Shown in pieces: positions 11,266 through 21,778 of a stretch of 64,000 nt of DNA. Position 1 is the first letter of the stretch. Each line of letters opens with the position of its first letter. Origin of the DNA: Brachypterus glaber. Taxonomy: Eukaryota > Arthropoda > Insecta > Coleoptera > Kateretidae. The DNA is taken from assembly GCA_958510825.1 (NCBI GenBank), contig OY294049.1, positions 36,546,774 through 36,610,773 on the forward strand, given 5' to 3'. The notes under the pieces are model-generated. The model ran no database searches. It was not told where the DNA came from and saw nothing but the letters and a program-made list of their open reading frames with translations. The translations under genes and the position numbers were made by a program.

Positions 11266-14200
11266 CTAAAAACAATAATATGTTTACCATTTCTAAAAAT
11301 AATTTTTGAATAATTAAGATATTGGACCAAAAGAGCCAAGTTTTTGTCTACATAGGAAAGTGGTCTTTAAAATGATGTTGAGTAATGGTGACTTTAACTG
11401 CCTAATTTTTTATTGTGATATCAACCATCTCCATCCTTTGAGTCCTCCACTGATATGATTAAACGCAATTTGTAGTGAGTGATAACTCTTTCAGGCTCTA
11501 TAGAAAATAATCCATACTTCTATTTGTATGGATAAAACTTTAACATAACTACTGATCATAAACAGAGGATAAAAGTTTAAATAATTTCATTTCAAAATAC
11601 ACATTGTGACCATCTGATAAATCTGACTTTTTTCAAGCCAAAGGTTAAGCTTAATTATTAAGTGTTAAGTCTTAATACGTACACTTTGCATCTCTTCTAT
11701 AATAAAAACTCCTCTTGCATTAATGGCTACCAAAACTGGTATATCTTGGTGAGTTATTAGACTTGCCAATCCACGAACTGGTTGTTCAACTTGTCCCTCA
11801 AAAAATGCAGCCCTAAAATCAAATACATTTAAAACAACAAATTGTTGTCCCAAAGCCTTAGAACAAGGTACTAGAACTTAATGCGGAAACAATTATGATT
11901 CAGATCTGAAGTTTTTCAAGTATTTCAGGAGCATCTTTCAAGTGCTCCAGGGCCCAATCAGCAATCTCCCGACCAAATCTGCGATCGTTAGGCTACAGCC
12001 CTTGAGTCAATACGATTTTGTAAGGATGTAGGCCCAAATCTTTACGAAAAACTCTCCAAGTTGACGTATGAGAAAGCCCCAATTGTTGCGATCGTCGTAA
12101 AATCGACAATTTTGGCAATCATCTTCTCAGACGAGGCGCATTATTGGATGAAAGGCTTTGTTAACAAACAAAATTGCCATTTTTAGTGCGAGAACAACCC
12201 ACAAGTGCCACTGCCGTTGCCGTTGCATTCCGTTGCATTAATTTATAAGCGGTCGGGAAGCGTTAAACGCTGCACGATAAAACTGCAAACTATACTGAAT
12301 ATTTTGACACATGGAACTAAAAAATTATATACCAGGAACCGAGAAATCTCTGCTGAAAAAAACTATAACTCCTATTGAAAGACCCGTTAGTTAAAGTTAT
12401 AGATTCTTACCCATAATTTGGTAAAGACCAACAAAACTCTAAATATTTCTTCATTAATTTTCTGTTGGTTGCAGAGTTAGGTATTCTTTTAAACTGTTCC
12501 AGTAGTCGTACCTCTGCAGAATTTTTCGAACTAATTGGAAGCCATGCCCACGTGGCGCTCTTACGCACATGCATTGGCAAATATTTAACCTGTTCTTCCC
12601 TGAAATAATGTGTGGGAACTAATTGGAAGCCATGCCCACGTGGCGCTCTTACGCACATGCATTGGCAAATATTTAACCTGTTCTTCCCTGAAATAATGTG
12701 TGGAATGTATCTGAGAATTATATGGCCCTAATTCGATACGGGCCTGAATTCCGCCCAACATTATGTAATGGGCCGCTTCGCAAGGGTATCTGCCTTCGAG
12801 TATATTATGCCGAGCTTCTTCGTAGAGCAATTCTAGAATTTTTTGATCCCTAAAATTAAAATTAACTTTTTTATATACTCTGATTATTTAATGAAATTGT
12901 GGTTACTTTTACTTTTCTTACTTAATTTTTTCTTCTAAATGTTGCGGATAAAATATATTTCTTTGGAACGATACTATAGGTTCGTCTCTACTCTGTCTGT
13001 TATAGGACGCGTGGCTATATTGTTTTAGCAGAGTCCTCCATTTTTGCCTTATTTCATATGGTTTCTGATTTGGTTTCAGTTGTAATTCTAAAACGAAAAC
13101 AGTGGTACCGTATCGCAATAAAATCTCCCTCAAAGGAGATTTACCAAAATGGTACCATCAAGTGGGGTGACTTCGGACGGTGTGGGTGACTTCGGACACT
13201 ATTTTGCAGAACTCTCTGAATCAAAGCACGTGTGCACAAGTTGTGTGGTTGTGTGCACAAGTTGTGTAATTGAACCCTACAGCCTGTGGACATAATCCCA
13301 CAACTTGTGCACACGGGCTTTGGTTAGGAGAGTTTTGCGAAAAAGTGTCCGAAGTCACCGACACCGTCCGAAGTCGCCCCACTTGACGGTAAGTATTGTT
13401 ACCTAGCAATGAACTGGTCATCCACAACGTAAAAAGTTGTGAAGACACTTGCTTATTTAGTCCCAATTCGTCACAGTTTATTATTGCTTGGCAAATTAAA
13501 TCACATGGCGCAGTAGGTGTGTCCGCAATCTCCATCATAATTGCTGTGTGGTTGTGAAGGTACACATTAAATGGTACTACAGGTCCAGAAAAAGGTTCAT
13601 TCGATGAGTTTGCTATAGCTGTACTGCTAGCTAGGGAGCTTGAAGCCGATGCAGTCGTTTCTAAAATTAAAAGAACAGTAGCTAATAAGAATAACAAAAA
13701 AAGGATTATTTAGTGTCAAATTACTTCGGAGCGATAGTGCTTAAAATAAATAGTTCAATTTAGACTTAAGCGGCTGTTCTACTTATAGATATAATTTATA
13801 AGCATTTGACACAGTTGATCCAAATATTTGCTAATAACATTAGCTAGTTGCCTATAGGCAACACGGTTTGTTGCCCTGATTTAAGTCATATGTTTTTTAA
13901 CTAATTTTGGGTGGCTGAAACCGAATCTGGCCTCAGAATATTTCTATTACCTAAGTTTTCTGAGAAAAATGAGATAAAAATGTTAAAAAATCATTATTTT
14001 ATCCCTCTTTTGTTCTAAAATTATGGGAGATAAAAATATTCCGAGGACAAATTTAGATTCGGCGACTCAATATTAGTTAAAAAATACCCAACTTAAAACA
14101 TGGAAACTTTAAATTCATAGGTAGAATAAATAGGGATTTTATGAAAAAAAATATTAAAAAAAAAATGGATAATGTGACCAAACTAAGTAGGGGTAAGGAG

Positions 14201-16705
14201 AAGGGTGCATAAGGGGACAAGCTTATCGCCACGTACCCATGCTAAAAATTGTCAAAAATCATTACTAGGGGGTCAAAAATAAACTAAAAACATGTTACGT
14301 AATATGGTTCTTATGTAATAAAGTAACATTTTTATGATTTAAATTGACATAATTGCCTGTACTAAAATTTATAAAATAAGACGTGGATTTTATTTTAAGG
14401 TCAAATTTGGATTCTGCGCCTTTAAATTGATAAGAAAAATATATTTTTTGGGCTCGGGAAAAAATTTTACACTGTGTACTTTAATTTTGTTTCTTTTTCA
14501 TTTATTTACTTTTTACGAACAAACTAAGCAAAACAAAAAAATATTTGAATAAATATTTTTGTAGAGAATTTTATAATCTACAAATTAAGTCCTATAAATT
14601 TTTTTTACAAATTTGATAGTTTTGCCACAAAAGAGCAATTAAGTAAACTCTGCACTTTCATTTTAAGCTTTTTATTTTTTTTCGCGTACTTACTCTGAAA
14701 GTAGGTCCTTGGCATATATATTTTTGAGTTCCTCGTATTTTTTTAATATACCCTAAAATTTTCAAAATCTTACTCTTTTTTTATAATTTTGAAAAAAAAA
14801 AACGTCATTATTTCCTGGACTTATATCTCAAAAATTTTAGGTGCTGAAATTTTTCTAAGGTCAGATTTGGTGTTTACGCCCTCGAATTAGTAAGAAAAAT
14901 TTACTTTCCGATCGGGGCAAAAAAAAAAGTTGAGATTTGTTGCCTAGTGTAATAATATTTACTTACCATTTTGGGTTTTTTCGCTTTCATTAGAACTTTT
15001 GGTATTATCGGATGCACTTCTTTCTTTCTCCCAGTCATTATTTATTTCAGAATAATTGTTTGCTTCGGTGGTGGTATAACTGCCCTCTGTGGTACAGAGG
15101 TTCGAATAACTTGTACTAACAGTTGGAATTCTTTGCGATACAGAGTATAAAACGCCTTGGTTTGATGTTAGTTCTTCTTTTTGGTTGTATTCATCGTGAT
15201 TTCTAAAAAATATACCGGTATTTTAATTTAATTAGGAATGAATACAGGGTTATTCTTTTAAATGGTACACCCCCCGTAACTTTTGAACAGAATGAGACAT
15301 AAGCTTCCAATTTGGAATATTTATATCACGCAATAAAAACTATCACTTGCCATATTTTTTAATTTTTTATTCGGTAAGACGGCACCAGGGGGCAATGGGG
15401 GACAATATTTTAAATGGCTCCCTAGTTATTGTGATACTTCATTGTAACGAGCTTAAAATTCTCTTATTAACTGTATAACTATTTATATATTTTTTTTAAG
15501 TTTTTTTTTCTTCATAATTATTTTGTGCATAAATATTGAAAATTTTACATGAAAATGATTAGTCTCAACATGATAATACACCATGTATTATTTTGACCTT
15601 TTTGCGAAAAATTTCCAAAATTATTTTTTTAAAAATATTGAAAATTTGACCAATTTTGAAGAAAAAAAAACTTCAAAAATAATATTAAATAATAAATAGT
15701 TACGTGGTTAAATAGAGAATTTTAATTTCCTTAAAATGACGTATCACAACATCTAGATGCCATTTAAAATATTGTCTCCCCTTGCCCCCCTGGTGCCGCC
15801 TTACTGAATAAAAAATTGATAAATATGACAAATTATAGTTTTTGTTGTGTGATATTCATATTCCAAATTTAAAGTTTATATCTCATCCCTTTCAAAAGTT
15901 ACGGAGCGTATACCATTTAAAAGAATAACCCTGTATGACTTGTACATACAATATGGCGCTTTCGCCAAAATTGAAATTTTTATAAATATTTGCAATTTTG
16001 GTGAAGGCGCATCTGTAGTGAATTTGGAAATTGGGGCTAACCCACCAAATTAAAATTAACGTTAACCCATCAACCCAAGTAATGTGTTACAGGGCTTGAC
16101 TCAGGGGTTGAAGATTCCCCGGGGCCCGGGCCTCCAAGGGGGGCCCGGCGAAAGTTTTCTGCCAGGGGTAAAGTTTTTTTTCAGAGGCAATGCCCTTTTT
16201 CGAAAAATGCGGGGCCCCGGAATAAAGTTTTCCCGGGGCTGCCTTTGTCCGGCTCTGAACACAGTAGCTATAAAGTATCTCTTACCGCTCTTTTGCAGCA
16301 AAATTACAGCTATATGGCTGCAGTTTTGTTGCGAAAGAGCGTTAAGAGATACTTTATAGCTACTGTTTTACTTTCCCAACTGGGAAATTAAAATTATATA
16401 AAATTATTATGAATCTCTTAAGACAACTACAAAGGGGTATGTATAGTGAGTTGAGGGTTGTTAAAGGTGCATGAAAAATTAATTACCTCAATTTTTTTTT
16501 TAATCGCTAAGGTTTTGGTCAAAATTAGCTTAAATTTCGGTACGTACCTATACTGGTCCAAAACATATTCATTGTTTTGATTGTTATAAATCCTATTTCT
16601 AGTAAACTCTACCGGAATCACTGTAACATTATAGTTATTCGACTGTATAACAATTTGCTGGGTCTCTTTTGCTTCAGGCGCGTTTGTTGTTACATCCATT
16701 TTCAT
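10966..16705 (-). CDS. bili: FERM-domain protein, FRMD8/Bili homologue (seven coding exons, frame broken in exon 5)
   Basis: Coding exons read 16705-16548, 15202-14967, 13660-13403, 13087-12922, 12849-12411, 11812-11683 and 11265-10966, all with AG/GT borders and compatible phases except inside exon 5. The predicted product is about 532 residues if the 88-bp repeat in exon 5 is counted once. A non-conserved S/T/N-rich N-terminus is followed from about residue 145 by the FERM lobes: LFTLWMTSSLL, LQLKPNQKPYEIRQKW, LLYEEARHNILEGRYPCEA, IELGPYNSQ, YLEFCWSLPNYG, AAFFEGQVEQPVRGL, YDELSWEYARP and KILQVFSKQASLM. These follow vertebrate FRMD8 nearly motif for motif. In that family, FRMD8 binds iRhoms at the plasma membrane and stabilises them; fly Bili inhibits Wnt co-receptor signalling. 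The start is fixed by an in-frame TAA five codons upstream of the ATG. The last exon ends at a stop without the family's basic tail, so a missed exon is possible. Confidence 0.9.
11683..11812 (-). CDS. bili: FRMD8 homologue, coding exon 6
   Basis: It begins gattttAG|GGCTGC and reads GAAFFEGQVEQPVRGLASLI through VAINARGVFIIEEMQS to the donor AGT|GTACGT. The matching region of human FRMD8 is CAFFHGEVDKPAQG with VAISLEGVHVID. Confidence 0.9.
11895..12240. pseudogene. Mariner/Tc-like DDE transposase pseudogene with internal inversion
   Basis: On the minus strand, 12090-11900 reads LSHTSTWRVFRKDLGLHPYK, then a stop, then PNDRRFGREIADWALEHL. On the plus strand, 12115-12175 reads IIFSDEAHYWMKGFVNKQNC followed by a stop. 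In intact insect DDE_3-type transposases these segments are consecutive on one strand, so one half has been inverted. FSDEAH carries a catalytic aspartate. The relic sits in the intron between FRMD8-homologue exons 5 and 6. Confidence 0.8.
12411..12849 (-). pseudogene. bili: FRMD8 homologue, coding exon 5 with frame-breaking 88-bp tandem duplication
   Basis: The exon reads DQKILELLYEEARHNILEGR and on to YNSQIHSTHYFREEQVKY in one frame. After the duplication, LEQFKRIPNSATNRKLMKKY through WSLPNYG lies in another frame. The repeat units 12528-12615 and 12616-12703 are essentially identical. At 439 bp the exon does not keep the phase of its neighbours; 351 bp (one unit fewer) does, exactly. So either the locus is damaged in this individual or haplotype, or the assembly has an extra copy. 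Confidence 0.9.
12528..12703. repeat. 88-bp perfect tandem duplication inside an exon
   Basis: gaactaattggaagccatgc opens both units, at 12528 and 12616, and both end in cctgaaataatgtgtgg. The only difference is at the junction base. Because 88 is not a multiple of three, it shifts the FRMD8-homologue frame. The near-identity means it is recent or artefactual. Confidence 0.97.
12922..13087 (-). CDS. bili: FRMD8 homologue, coding exon 4
   Basis: It begins at gttttAG|AATTACAAC and reads ELQLKPNQKPYEIRQKWRTLL through DEPIVSFQRNIFYPQ to the donor AA|GTAAGA. The motif pair QLKP..QPY and DEPxxxFxRNxFxP is diagnostic for FRMD8. Confidence 0.92.
13157..13387. mobile_element. MITE in FRMD8-homologue intron 3
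   Basis: Inverted ends caagtggggtgacttcggac and its near reverse complement (gtccgaagtcgccccacttg) enclose a palindromic body with repeats of tgcacaagttgtg. The right end lies about 16 bp from the exon 3 donor. The ends share a gacttcgga repeat unit. Confidence 0.85.
13403..13660 (-). CDS. bili: FRMD8 homologue, coding exon 3 (start of FERM F1 lobe)
   Basis: It encodes an alanine/serine-rich linker, then VPFNVYLHNHTAIMMEI and DLICQAIINCDELGLN, ending in SSQLFTLWMTSSLL just before the donor CTAG|GTAACA. The end corresponds to VFALWLVSPLL of human FRMD8. The donor is only about 16 bp from a MITE in the following intron. Confidence 0.85.
13690..14960. other. FRMD8-homologue intron 2, AT-rich
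   Basis: There is no coding exon and no clear repeat arm pair. A short echo occurs: the words taagaaaaatttactttcc and gtcaaatttggattctgcgcc each have a diverged second copy at 14395-14430 and 14860-14905, suggesting an old direct repeat. Confidence 0.4.
14967..15202 (-). CDS. bili: FRMD8 homologue, coding exon 2
   Basis: Acceptor ttttttAG|AAATCACG and donor AATG|GTAAGT are clear. The reading is Ser/Thr/Asn-rich (SVSQRIPTVSTSYSN, YTTTEANNYSEINNDW) and low in conservation, as expected for the disordered N-terminal region of this family. Confidence 0.7.
15243..15935. mobile_element. Foldback element with CAGGGTTATTC ends, in FRMD8-homologue intron 1
   Basis: Ends acagggttattcttttaaat and its reverse complement near 15912-15934 are flanked by TA on both sides. 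Inner arms (acaatattttaaatggctcc against gccatttaaaatattgtctc) continue the pairing toward a centre near 15590. A related element is at 33955-34635. Chance frames only. Confidence 0.85.
16090..16255. repeat. GC-rich repeat (gattccccggggcccgg) copy 1
   Basis: It has strongly GC-rich ends (gattccccggggcccggg and ttttcccggggctgcctttg) around ctgccaggggtaaagttttt. A second copy lies at 27590-27722. The composition is unlike its surroundings, which suggests transfer by an element. Confidence 0.7.
16262..16365. mobile_element. 104-bp palindromic MITE, solo copy
   Basis: cagtagctataaagtatctc and its reverse complement form both ends, and almost the whole element is a hairpin around ccatatggc-like sequence. 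Three further copies of the same 104-bp length sit in the tandem array at 19214-20061. Not coding. Confidence 0.85.
16548..16705 (-). CDS. bili: FRMD8 homologue, coding exon 1
   Basis: It encodes a poorly conserved, asparagine/threonine-rich N-terminus beginning MKMDVTTNAPEAKE. The donor is TATAG|GTACGT. The phase (AG|A) joins exon 2 as an arginine codon. A near-repeat of the start region (tttttaaaatgaaaatgg) lies just upstream, so an ATG with similar context occurs twice; only the inner one stays open because of the TAA between them. Confidence 0.7.
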
Positions 16706-17325
16706 TTTAAAAACGATTTAAACCCATTTTCATTTTAAAAACAATTTAAAACACAAAACAAGGATACACAACCATATTCTATAAACCAGTGTGTATAGGT
16801 ATTGATTTTTCACAATGTGGGTGAGATGTCACGGTCAGTGTATGACTTAATTTTTAAGTGCAATGTGCAGTTTTATTTAAATTAGTATTTTGTAATAAAA
16901 AACATTTTAATTATCTATAATTTGCGCTGTTATAAATATATTTTTTTCTTTTTGCAGATTTAACAGGACACTGTAAAAACCGCATATTGATTAAACAGGG
17001 TTGTTCCTATTAGGGATGTTAAGGATATGACTCAAAAGGATGTGGATGCCCAGACTGGGCCAGTTTGGCCGCAGCGACAATTCCGTAGTTTGGCCAAAAC
17101 GACCGTTCTATAATTTAGCCAGCAATTACAGTTGACAAATGGATCAGCCGTGGTGACCATTTACTGAAAATTTGGTAATATCTATGTTATAATTATTAAA
17201 AATTATACTTTCTGAATCCTAAGTATCTGGGTAATAAAAAAAGTAGTTCTAACTATTTAAAATACTTTAGGCACCAAAGTTATGTTGGCCACAGCAGCGT
17301 TTGCCGCTTTAACATAACCAGCAAC

Positions 17326-18456
17326 TAATACCCATATAGCAGAATATTCGTATATCCCAAGGATATCCCGAAAGGTATGTCCTGAGGATATAATGCCTGT
17401 ATATTCCAAGGATATACGGTATATCCCTGGAATGGCTTTTCCTTCATTATTTTAAATTTACCGCGTTTTTCGTGACTTTAATGACCGATGTCGGTTTTTG
17501 TGGTTGTTTATGTGTTTAAGTTTTTTCCACAATTATTATTAAATAAAATATTTATACTGTGGTTTCCTTTGTTGGACAGTTTTGTGAGTATTATCCCTCC
17601 CTCCGTCTTAAGTGCTTTACGTTTTTTATGAGCCTTTGCAAAGTTAATCATCATTTGAAAAATTTATGATGAAAAGGAAAATATATATCGTAGATAAGTT
17701 ATTAATTATGTACAAATATCCCAGACTTGCTCAGAATAACATTTTGTTGGATACGAATCAAACAAGGCAATATTTGGGTTTAGCTACCCTTCAGAATAGA
17801 AGAATCTTCAGTGATGTGTGTTTTTTCTTTAAGGTTCTTGCTGGATCAATTCAATCTAGTGTTATATCGGGTCAGTTTAATATTAAAATTCCATCAAGAT
17901 CCTTGAGAAGTTATCCACTCCTGGAGGTTTCCTCCTGTAATACTGTTAATGCAGAAAATTCTCCAATGAACCGTATTGTAACATTGGTTAATTTAGCATG
18001 CAATACTGTTGATTTTTACAATTCTTCATATAATATGTTTAAAAATCAATTACGTCAACATTTAGGCATGTAATTTTGTTTTATATGAGTATATTACTAT
18101 ATAACTATAAAACTATTAGCTTAAATTTAATTGCACTTAGCCTAGGTGACTTAGGTGCAAGCTGCTAATAGCAATGAATATTCCACAAAAAAAAATTAAA
18201 AGCAATACTATTTGATGGCTACTTTTGTCTGGGACAGTTTTATACATAGTTAGGAGCTATCTTAAGGACAGACTTACACTATATCCTCAGGACATACCTT
18301 TGGGATATACGGTTCGGAAGTCGCTCGGCTTACCGTTTAGTATCAAAGTATATCCTGAGGATGTCCTACGGATATCTTATAGACGAAATCGTATATCCTG
18401 GGGATTGCGGAAATACCAAAACGGATATTCTGGGTATAAACCTGTGCTATCTGGGT
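17326..18456. mobile_element. Foldback element with repeated tatcc(t/c)(a/g)aggata motif, with nested retroelement
   Basis: Left end acccatatagcagaatattc and right end atctgggta (reverse complement tacccagatagcac) bracket arms built from the small palindrome tatcc-NN-ggata. This motif appears more than eight times (for example near 17358, 17385, 17408, 18283, 18350, 18400). The centre holds the reverse-transcriptase C-terminus. The 113-codon frame at 18225 is a by-product of the arm. Confidence 0.65.
17666..18073 (+). pseudogene. C-terminus of a non-LTR retrotransposon reverse transcriptase
   Basis: The frame reads YLGLATLQNRRIFSDVCFFF, then KVLAGSIQSS, IPSRSLRSYPLLEV and NSPMNRIVTLVNLACNTVDF, and ends in FKNQLRQHL. 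This pattern (LxxRRxxxDxxFxxKxLxG, then PxRxxRS, then PxxRxxxLxN) is the typical C-terminus of jockey/CR1-like elements. The reverse-transcriptase core is missing upstream, so the copy is 5'-truncated. No target-site duplication was found. Confidence 0.8.
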
Positions 18457-18459
18457 ATA

Positions 18460-19212
18460 GGACCCTGTACAATTCCAGGCCATTCTTTAAATATCGCAGA
18501 GATTTTTTCAAAAAAATAGTATTTAAACATAAACAAAATAATGTACTGGGTTGCTCTACAAATTAAACTATAAAATAAACCTTAAAATTTTATTTATTTG
18601 TTTATGTATTTATAATAATTATTAAAATCTATGTGTATAATACAAAAAAAGTATAATGTGTCCAACAGTATAAACAATGCCTTAACATTAACAGCAAATT
18701 AAAAAATAGGATATTAAAAATTTGTCAAAAATTATCAAAATAAATTGACCTATTATATGGTTTTTATAAAAATAAGAATTGACATGTTATAGTTTTTTTT
18801 TGCTTGTATAGAAACATCTAGTAAACTGTTTTTGTTTTTATTTTAAACTATAACCTAGTATTTTATAAATGCGTTAAAATAGTTAACTAGATTTTTCTTT
18901 AATGAGGAAAAATAACATTTCACATCATATTTTTATTAAAAAATTAACCATAGTACCTAAAATTAGTATTTTTTATTTTACAATTTGAGATAACATCGAA
19001 GAAAGAATATGTAGTACTGTTGAAAACTGTAAAAAGTATAAAATATAAATTTGTATCACTCTGCACATATTTATCTGTAACAGGAATGTTATATAACTAT
19101 ATAGTCTACTTATTTGGTACTTTTAATAATAAAATTCGAATTAGCTGAATCAACATTTCTAGGGGCCTGATATTTGGCAGAGATGTTCAGAAGACCATGC
19201 AGTTTACCTCAT
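18460..19212. other. AT-rich intergenic sequence
   Basis: No gene, repeat arm or microsatellite of note is visible. Confidence 0.35.
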
Positions 19213-19213
19213 A

Positions 19214-20061
19214 GGAAAAAAACGTTCACTAGAAGTACCCCCAAGCAACACAGTACCTATAAAGTATCCCTTACCGCTCTTTCGAAGCAAAATTACAGCC
19301 ATATGGCTGTTATTTTGCTGCGAAAGAGCGCTAAGAGATACTTTATAGCTACTGGGTAACTTGGGCAGCCAGGCAATCATAGCATTATATTATAAATAGT
19401 TGGTATTTGTTTGTTTGTTCTGAAAGTATTTGTTGTTTGTCTGAAAGTGAAAGTACCGATTGCTGAGAGAGATGCAAACTTTCGACCAATCAGGAATTTT
19501 CGTTTGGAAAAAAACGTTCACTAGAAGTACCCCCAAGCAACACAGTACCTATAAAGTATCCCTTACCGCTCTTTCGCAACAAAATTACAGCCATATGGCT
19601 GTCATTTTGCTGCGAAAGAGCGCTAAGAGATACTTTATAGCTACTGGGTAACTTGGGCAGCCAGGCAATCATAGCATTATATTATAAATAGTTGGTATTT
19701 GTTTGTTTGTTCTGAAAGTATTTGTTGTTTGTCTGAAAGTGAAAGTACCGTTTGCTGAGAGAGATGCAAACTTTCGACCAATCAGGAATTTTCGTTTGGA
19801 AAAAAACGTTCACTAGAAGTACCCCCAAGCAACACAGTACCTATAAAGTATCCCTTACCGCTCTTTCACAACAAAATTACGGCCATATGGCTGTCATTTT
19901 GCTGCGAAAGAGCGCTAAGAGATACTTTATAGCTACTGGGTAACTTGGGCAGCCAGTTAATCATAGCTCTATATTATAAATAGTTGGTATTTCTGTTCTG
20001 AAAGTGAAAGTACCGATTGCAGGAGAGAGAGAGATGCAAACTTTCGACCAATCAGGAATTT
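19214..20061 (+). repeat. 292-bp tandem array, three units
   Basis: The unit start ggaaaaaaacgttcactaga occurs at 19214, 19506 and 19798, a period of exactly 292 bp. The third unit is slightly shortened. Each unit holds one 104-bp palindromic MITE (19251-19354, 19543-19646, 19835-19938) plus a spacer with ttggtatttgtttgtttgtt and gaaagtgaaagtaccg. Three near-identical open frames of 61-63 codons result from the repetition and are not genes. Confidence 0.95.
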
Positions 20062-20114
20062 TTACTCAAATACGCAGTGCACCGGTTTCCTTAACGAAAA
20101 TTTCGATAAACTGA

Positions 20115-20535
20115 GCCTGACCCAGGGAAAAAAAGTTTTTATGATTATGCATAATTAAGCAAAAATTTGTATGATCATGTCTGGATTTTGAACATGTATG
20201 AATTTTGGCCCGATATGATCATACATAATTATACTTAATTTTAGGTATAATTAGACATAATTATGCATAATCATATAAAAACTTTGTCATGCATGGCCAG
20301 ATATGATGCGCCTTCGTCACAATTTAAAATGTTACGCATAATCATACACAATTAGGCAAAGATCTATGTACTCATACATAATTATGCATAAACCCATACA
20401 TAATTATGCATATACCAATGCATTATTATCTATGATCGTTCATTGTCAAAATTCATACATGGACAAAATCCAGACATGATCGTACATAATTATGCATAAT
20501 TTTACGTAAAATTAGACATAATTATCAAACAAATT
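20115..20535. mobile_element. Foldback element rich in cataattatgcata
   Basis: Outer arms (gatcatgtctggattttgaa against caaaatccagacatgatcgt) enclose at least ten copies of cataattatgcata or its variants. ATGCATAAT-like words are typical POU/homeodomain targets; that link is inference. Not coding. Confidence 0.7.
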
Positions 20536-20539
20536 TTTT

Positions 20540-21280
20540 TTTCAGAATTATCTCTCAGAATTTTTGAAATATATATAAAAACTTACTTTTGATCATATTT
20601 ATGGTCCGCACTTTGTTCCTGGTCACATTTCTAATATTTTGATGTGACACGAGTGCAAAATCACACTGTTTTTAAAGGATTAAACAGAATTTTTCTGAGC
20701 TACAAAACTTCTCTTGGCTTCTATGATACCATAGTAATACATTCATACATTTATTTTTTTAAAAGTGAAAACTGTCAAATTTTCTATTGTTGAAATTACT
20801 TGACCTTTATTTTTTACAAGATATCACAGACAAGAAAAAAAAATACGGGTTTGGAGAGAATGGAATTCTTTCATTCTGTCCTTTAATTTTTTTCGTGTTA
20901 TGAACAAAAACCAAGGAAGCCGCCATTGTTTTAAAAGGGCGTCCCGAACACAGGTGGTAGAGGTGAGGACTTTTTGTGGGTTAGACTACTTGATCTTGTG
21001 AACATTTTTTTTTGCTATTTGCCATTTTAAACATCATTTTCGTAGAGGGCAAAAAAGTAGTTTTTTTTAATGCGCAATTTTTTATCTCTTGTACCAAATA
21101 ACCGGGCTAAAATGATCACAAAGCTGAAGTTTTATTTCAAAATCAGGGCTAAGCTACATCACACGATACATGAATTGTTAATATTTTCGGAGTGTATATT
21201 TGTCCGACCGGTCGTACCTTTCGAAGCTAATCGTCCGACCATTCATTTTAAAAATTTATCTTTTCTCTATTGGCAAATTA
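20540..21280. other. AT-rich intergenic sequence
   Basis: No gene is recognised. The 77-codon plus-strand frame at 21070 has no known domain. Confidence 0.3.
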
Positions 21281-21282
21281 GG

Positions 21283-21370
21283 GAGCGTTCAAGTATTACG
21301 TAACGCAAAATTTGGCCATTTTTTGACCTCCCCCCTGTAACGCGGCGTAACATTTTCGAGACAGATACAT
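21283..21370 (+). repeat. TTACGTAA terminal-motif repeat
   Basis: gggagcgttcaagtattacg then taacgcaaaatttggcc, then a C-rich tail. It is one of at least six occurrences of this sequence in the window. A related gttacgtaacgctc palindrome is at 23907-23920 and the reverse side continues to 23970, so this could be one end of a long element spanning to about 23975. Confidence 0.6.
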
Positions 21371-21778
21371 TGGTGGGCCATTTTTTGTTTTTTCGATTAT
21401 TTTTTCTTAGAGAAACCAAAATATCCTTGACTTTTTTCGATCAGTTTAGATATACAATAATGATAATCCGGACGAATATACACTCCGTAATATTTTTGTA
21501 TATTTACTAATAATCAATTTTTTCTTTAGCATAATATACAGCAAGTACGCTGCATATTGTCTAAATAAATACTTTTAAATAATAGGCAGTGGGATGAAAA
21601 ATATCTAACGATTTATGACTGTTTTATTTAAAGTCTTATTATTATTTAAGCCAAAATTTATCGTGATATGTTAAATTAAATTACTAAAAGGCGTTTTTAG
21701 TATAAAAATTTTTTTGTGCGCTTTCAAAAAACATTATATAACATTAGTTGCCAAACACTTTATATGTATGTTCCATTA

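Noticed and set aside
13221..13402. Extension of FRMD8-homologue exon 3 through an open frame into the intron
   Set aside because: The donor at 13402 joins exon 4 in phase with family sequence; the extension reads through a MITE.
19174..19943. Three similar 61-63-codon frames that look like a small gene family
   Set aside because: They repeat with the 292-bp array and cross the palindromic MITE; the frame is a product of repetition.
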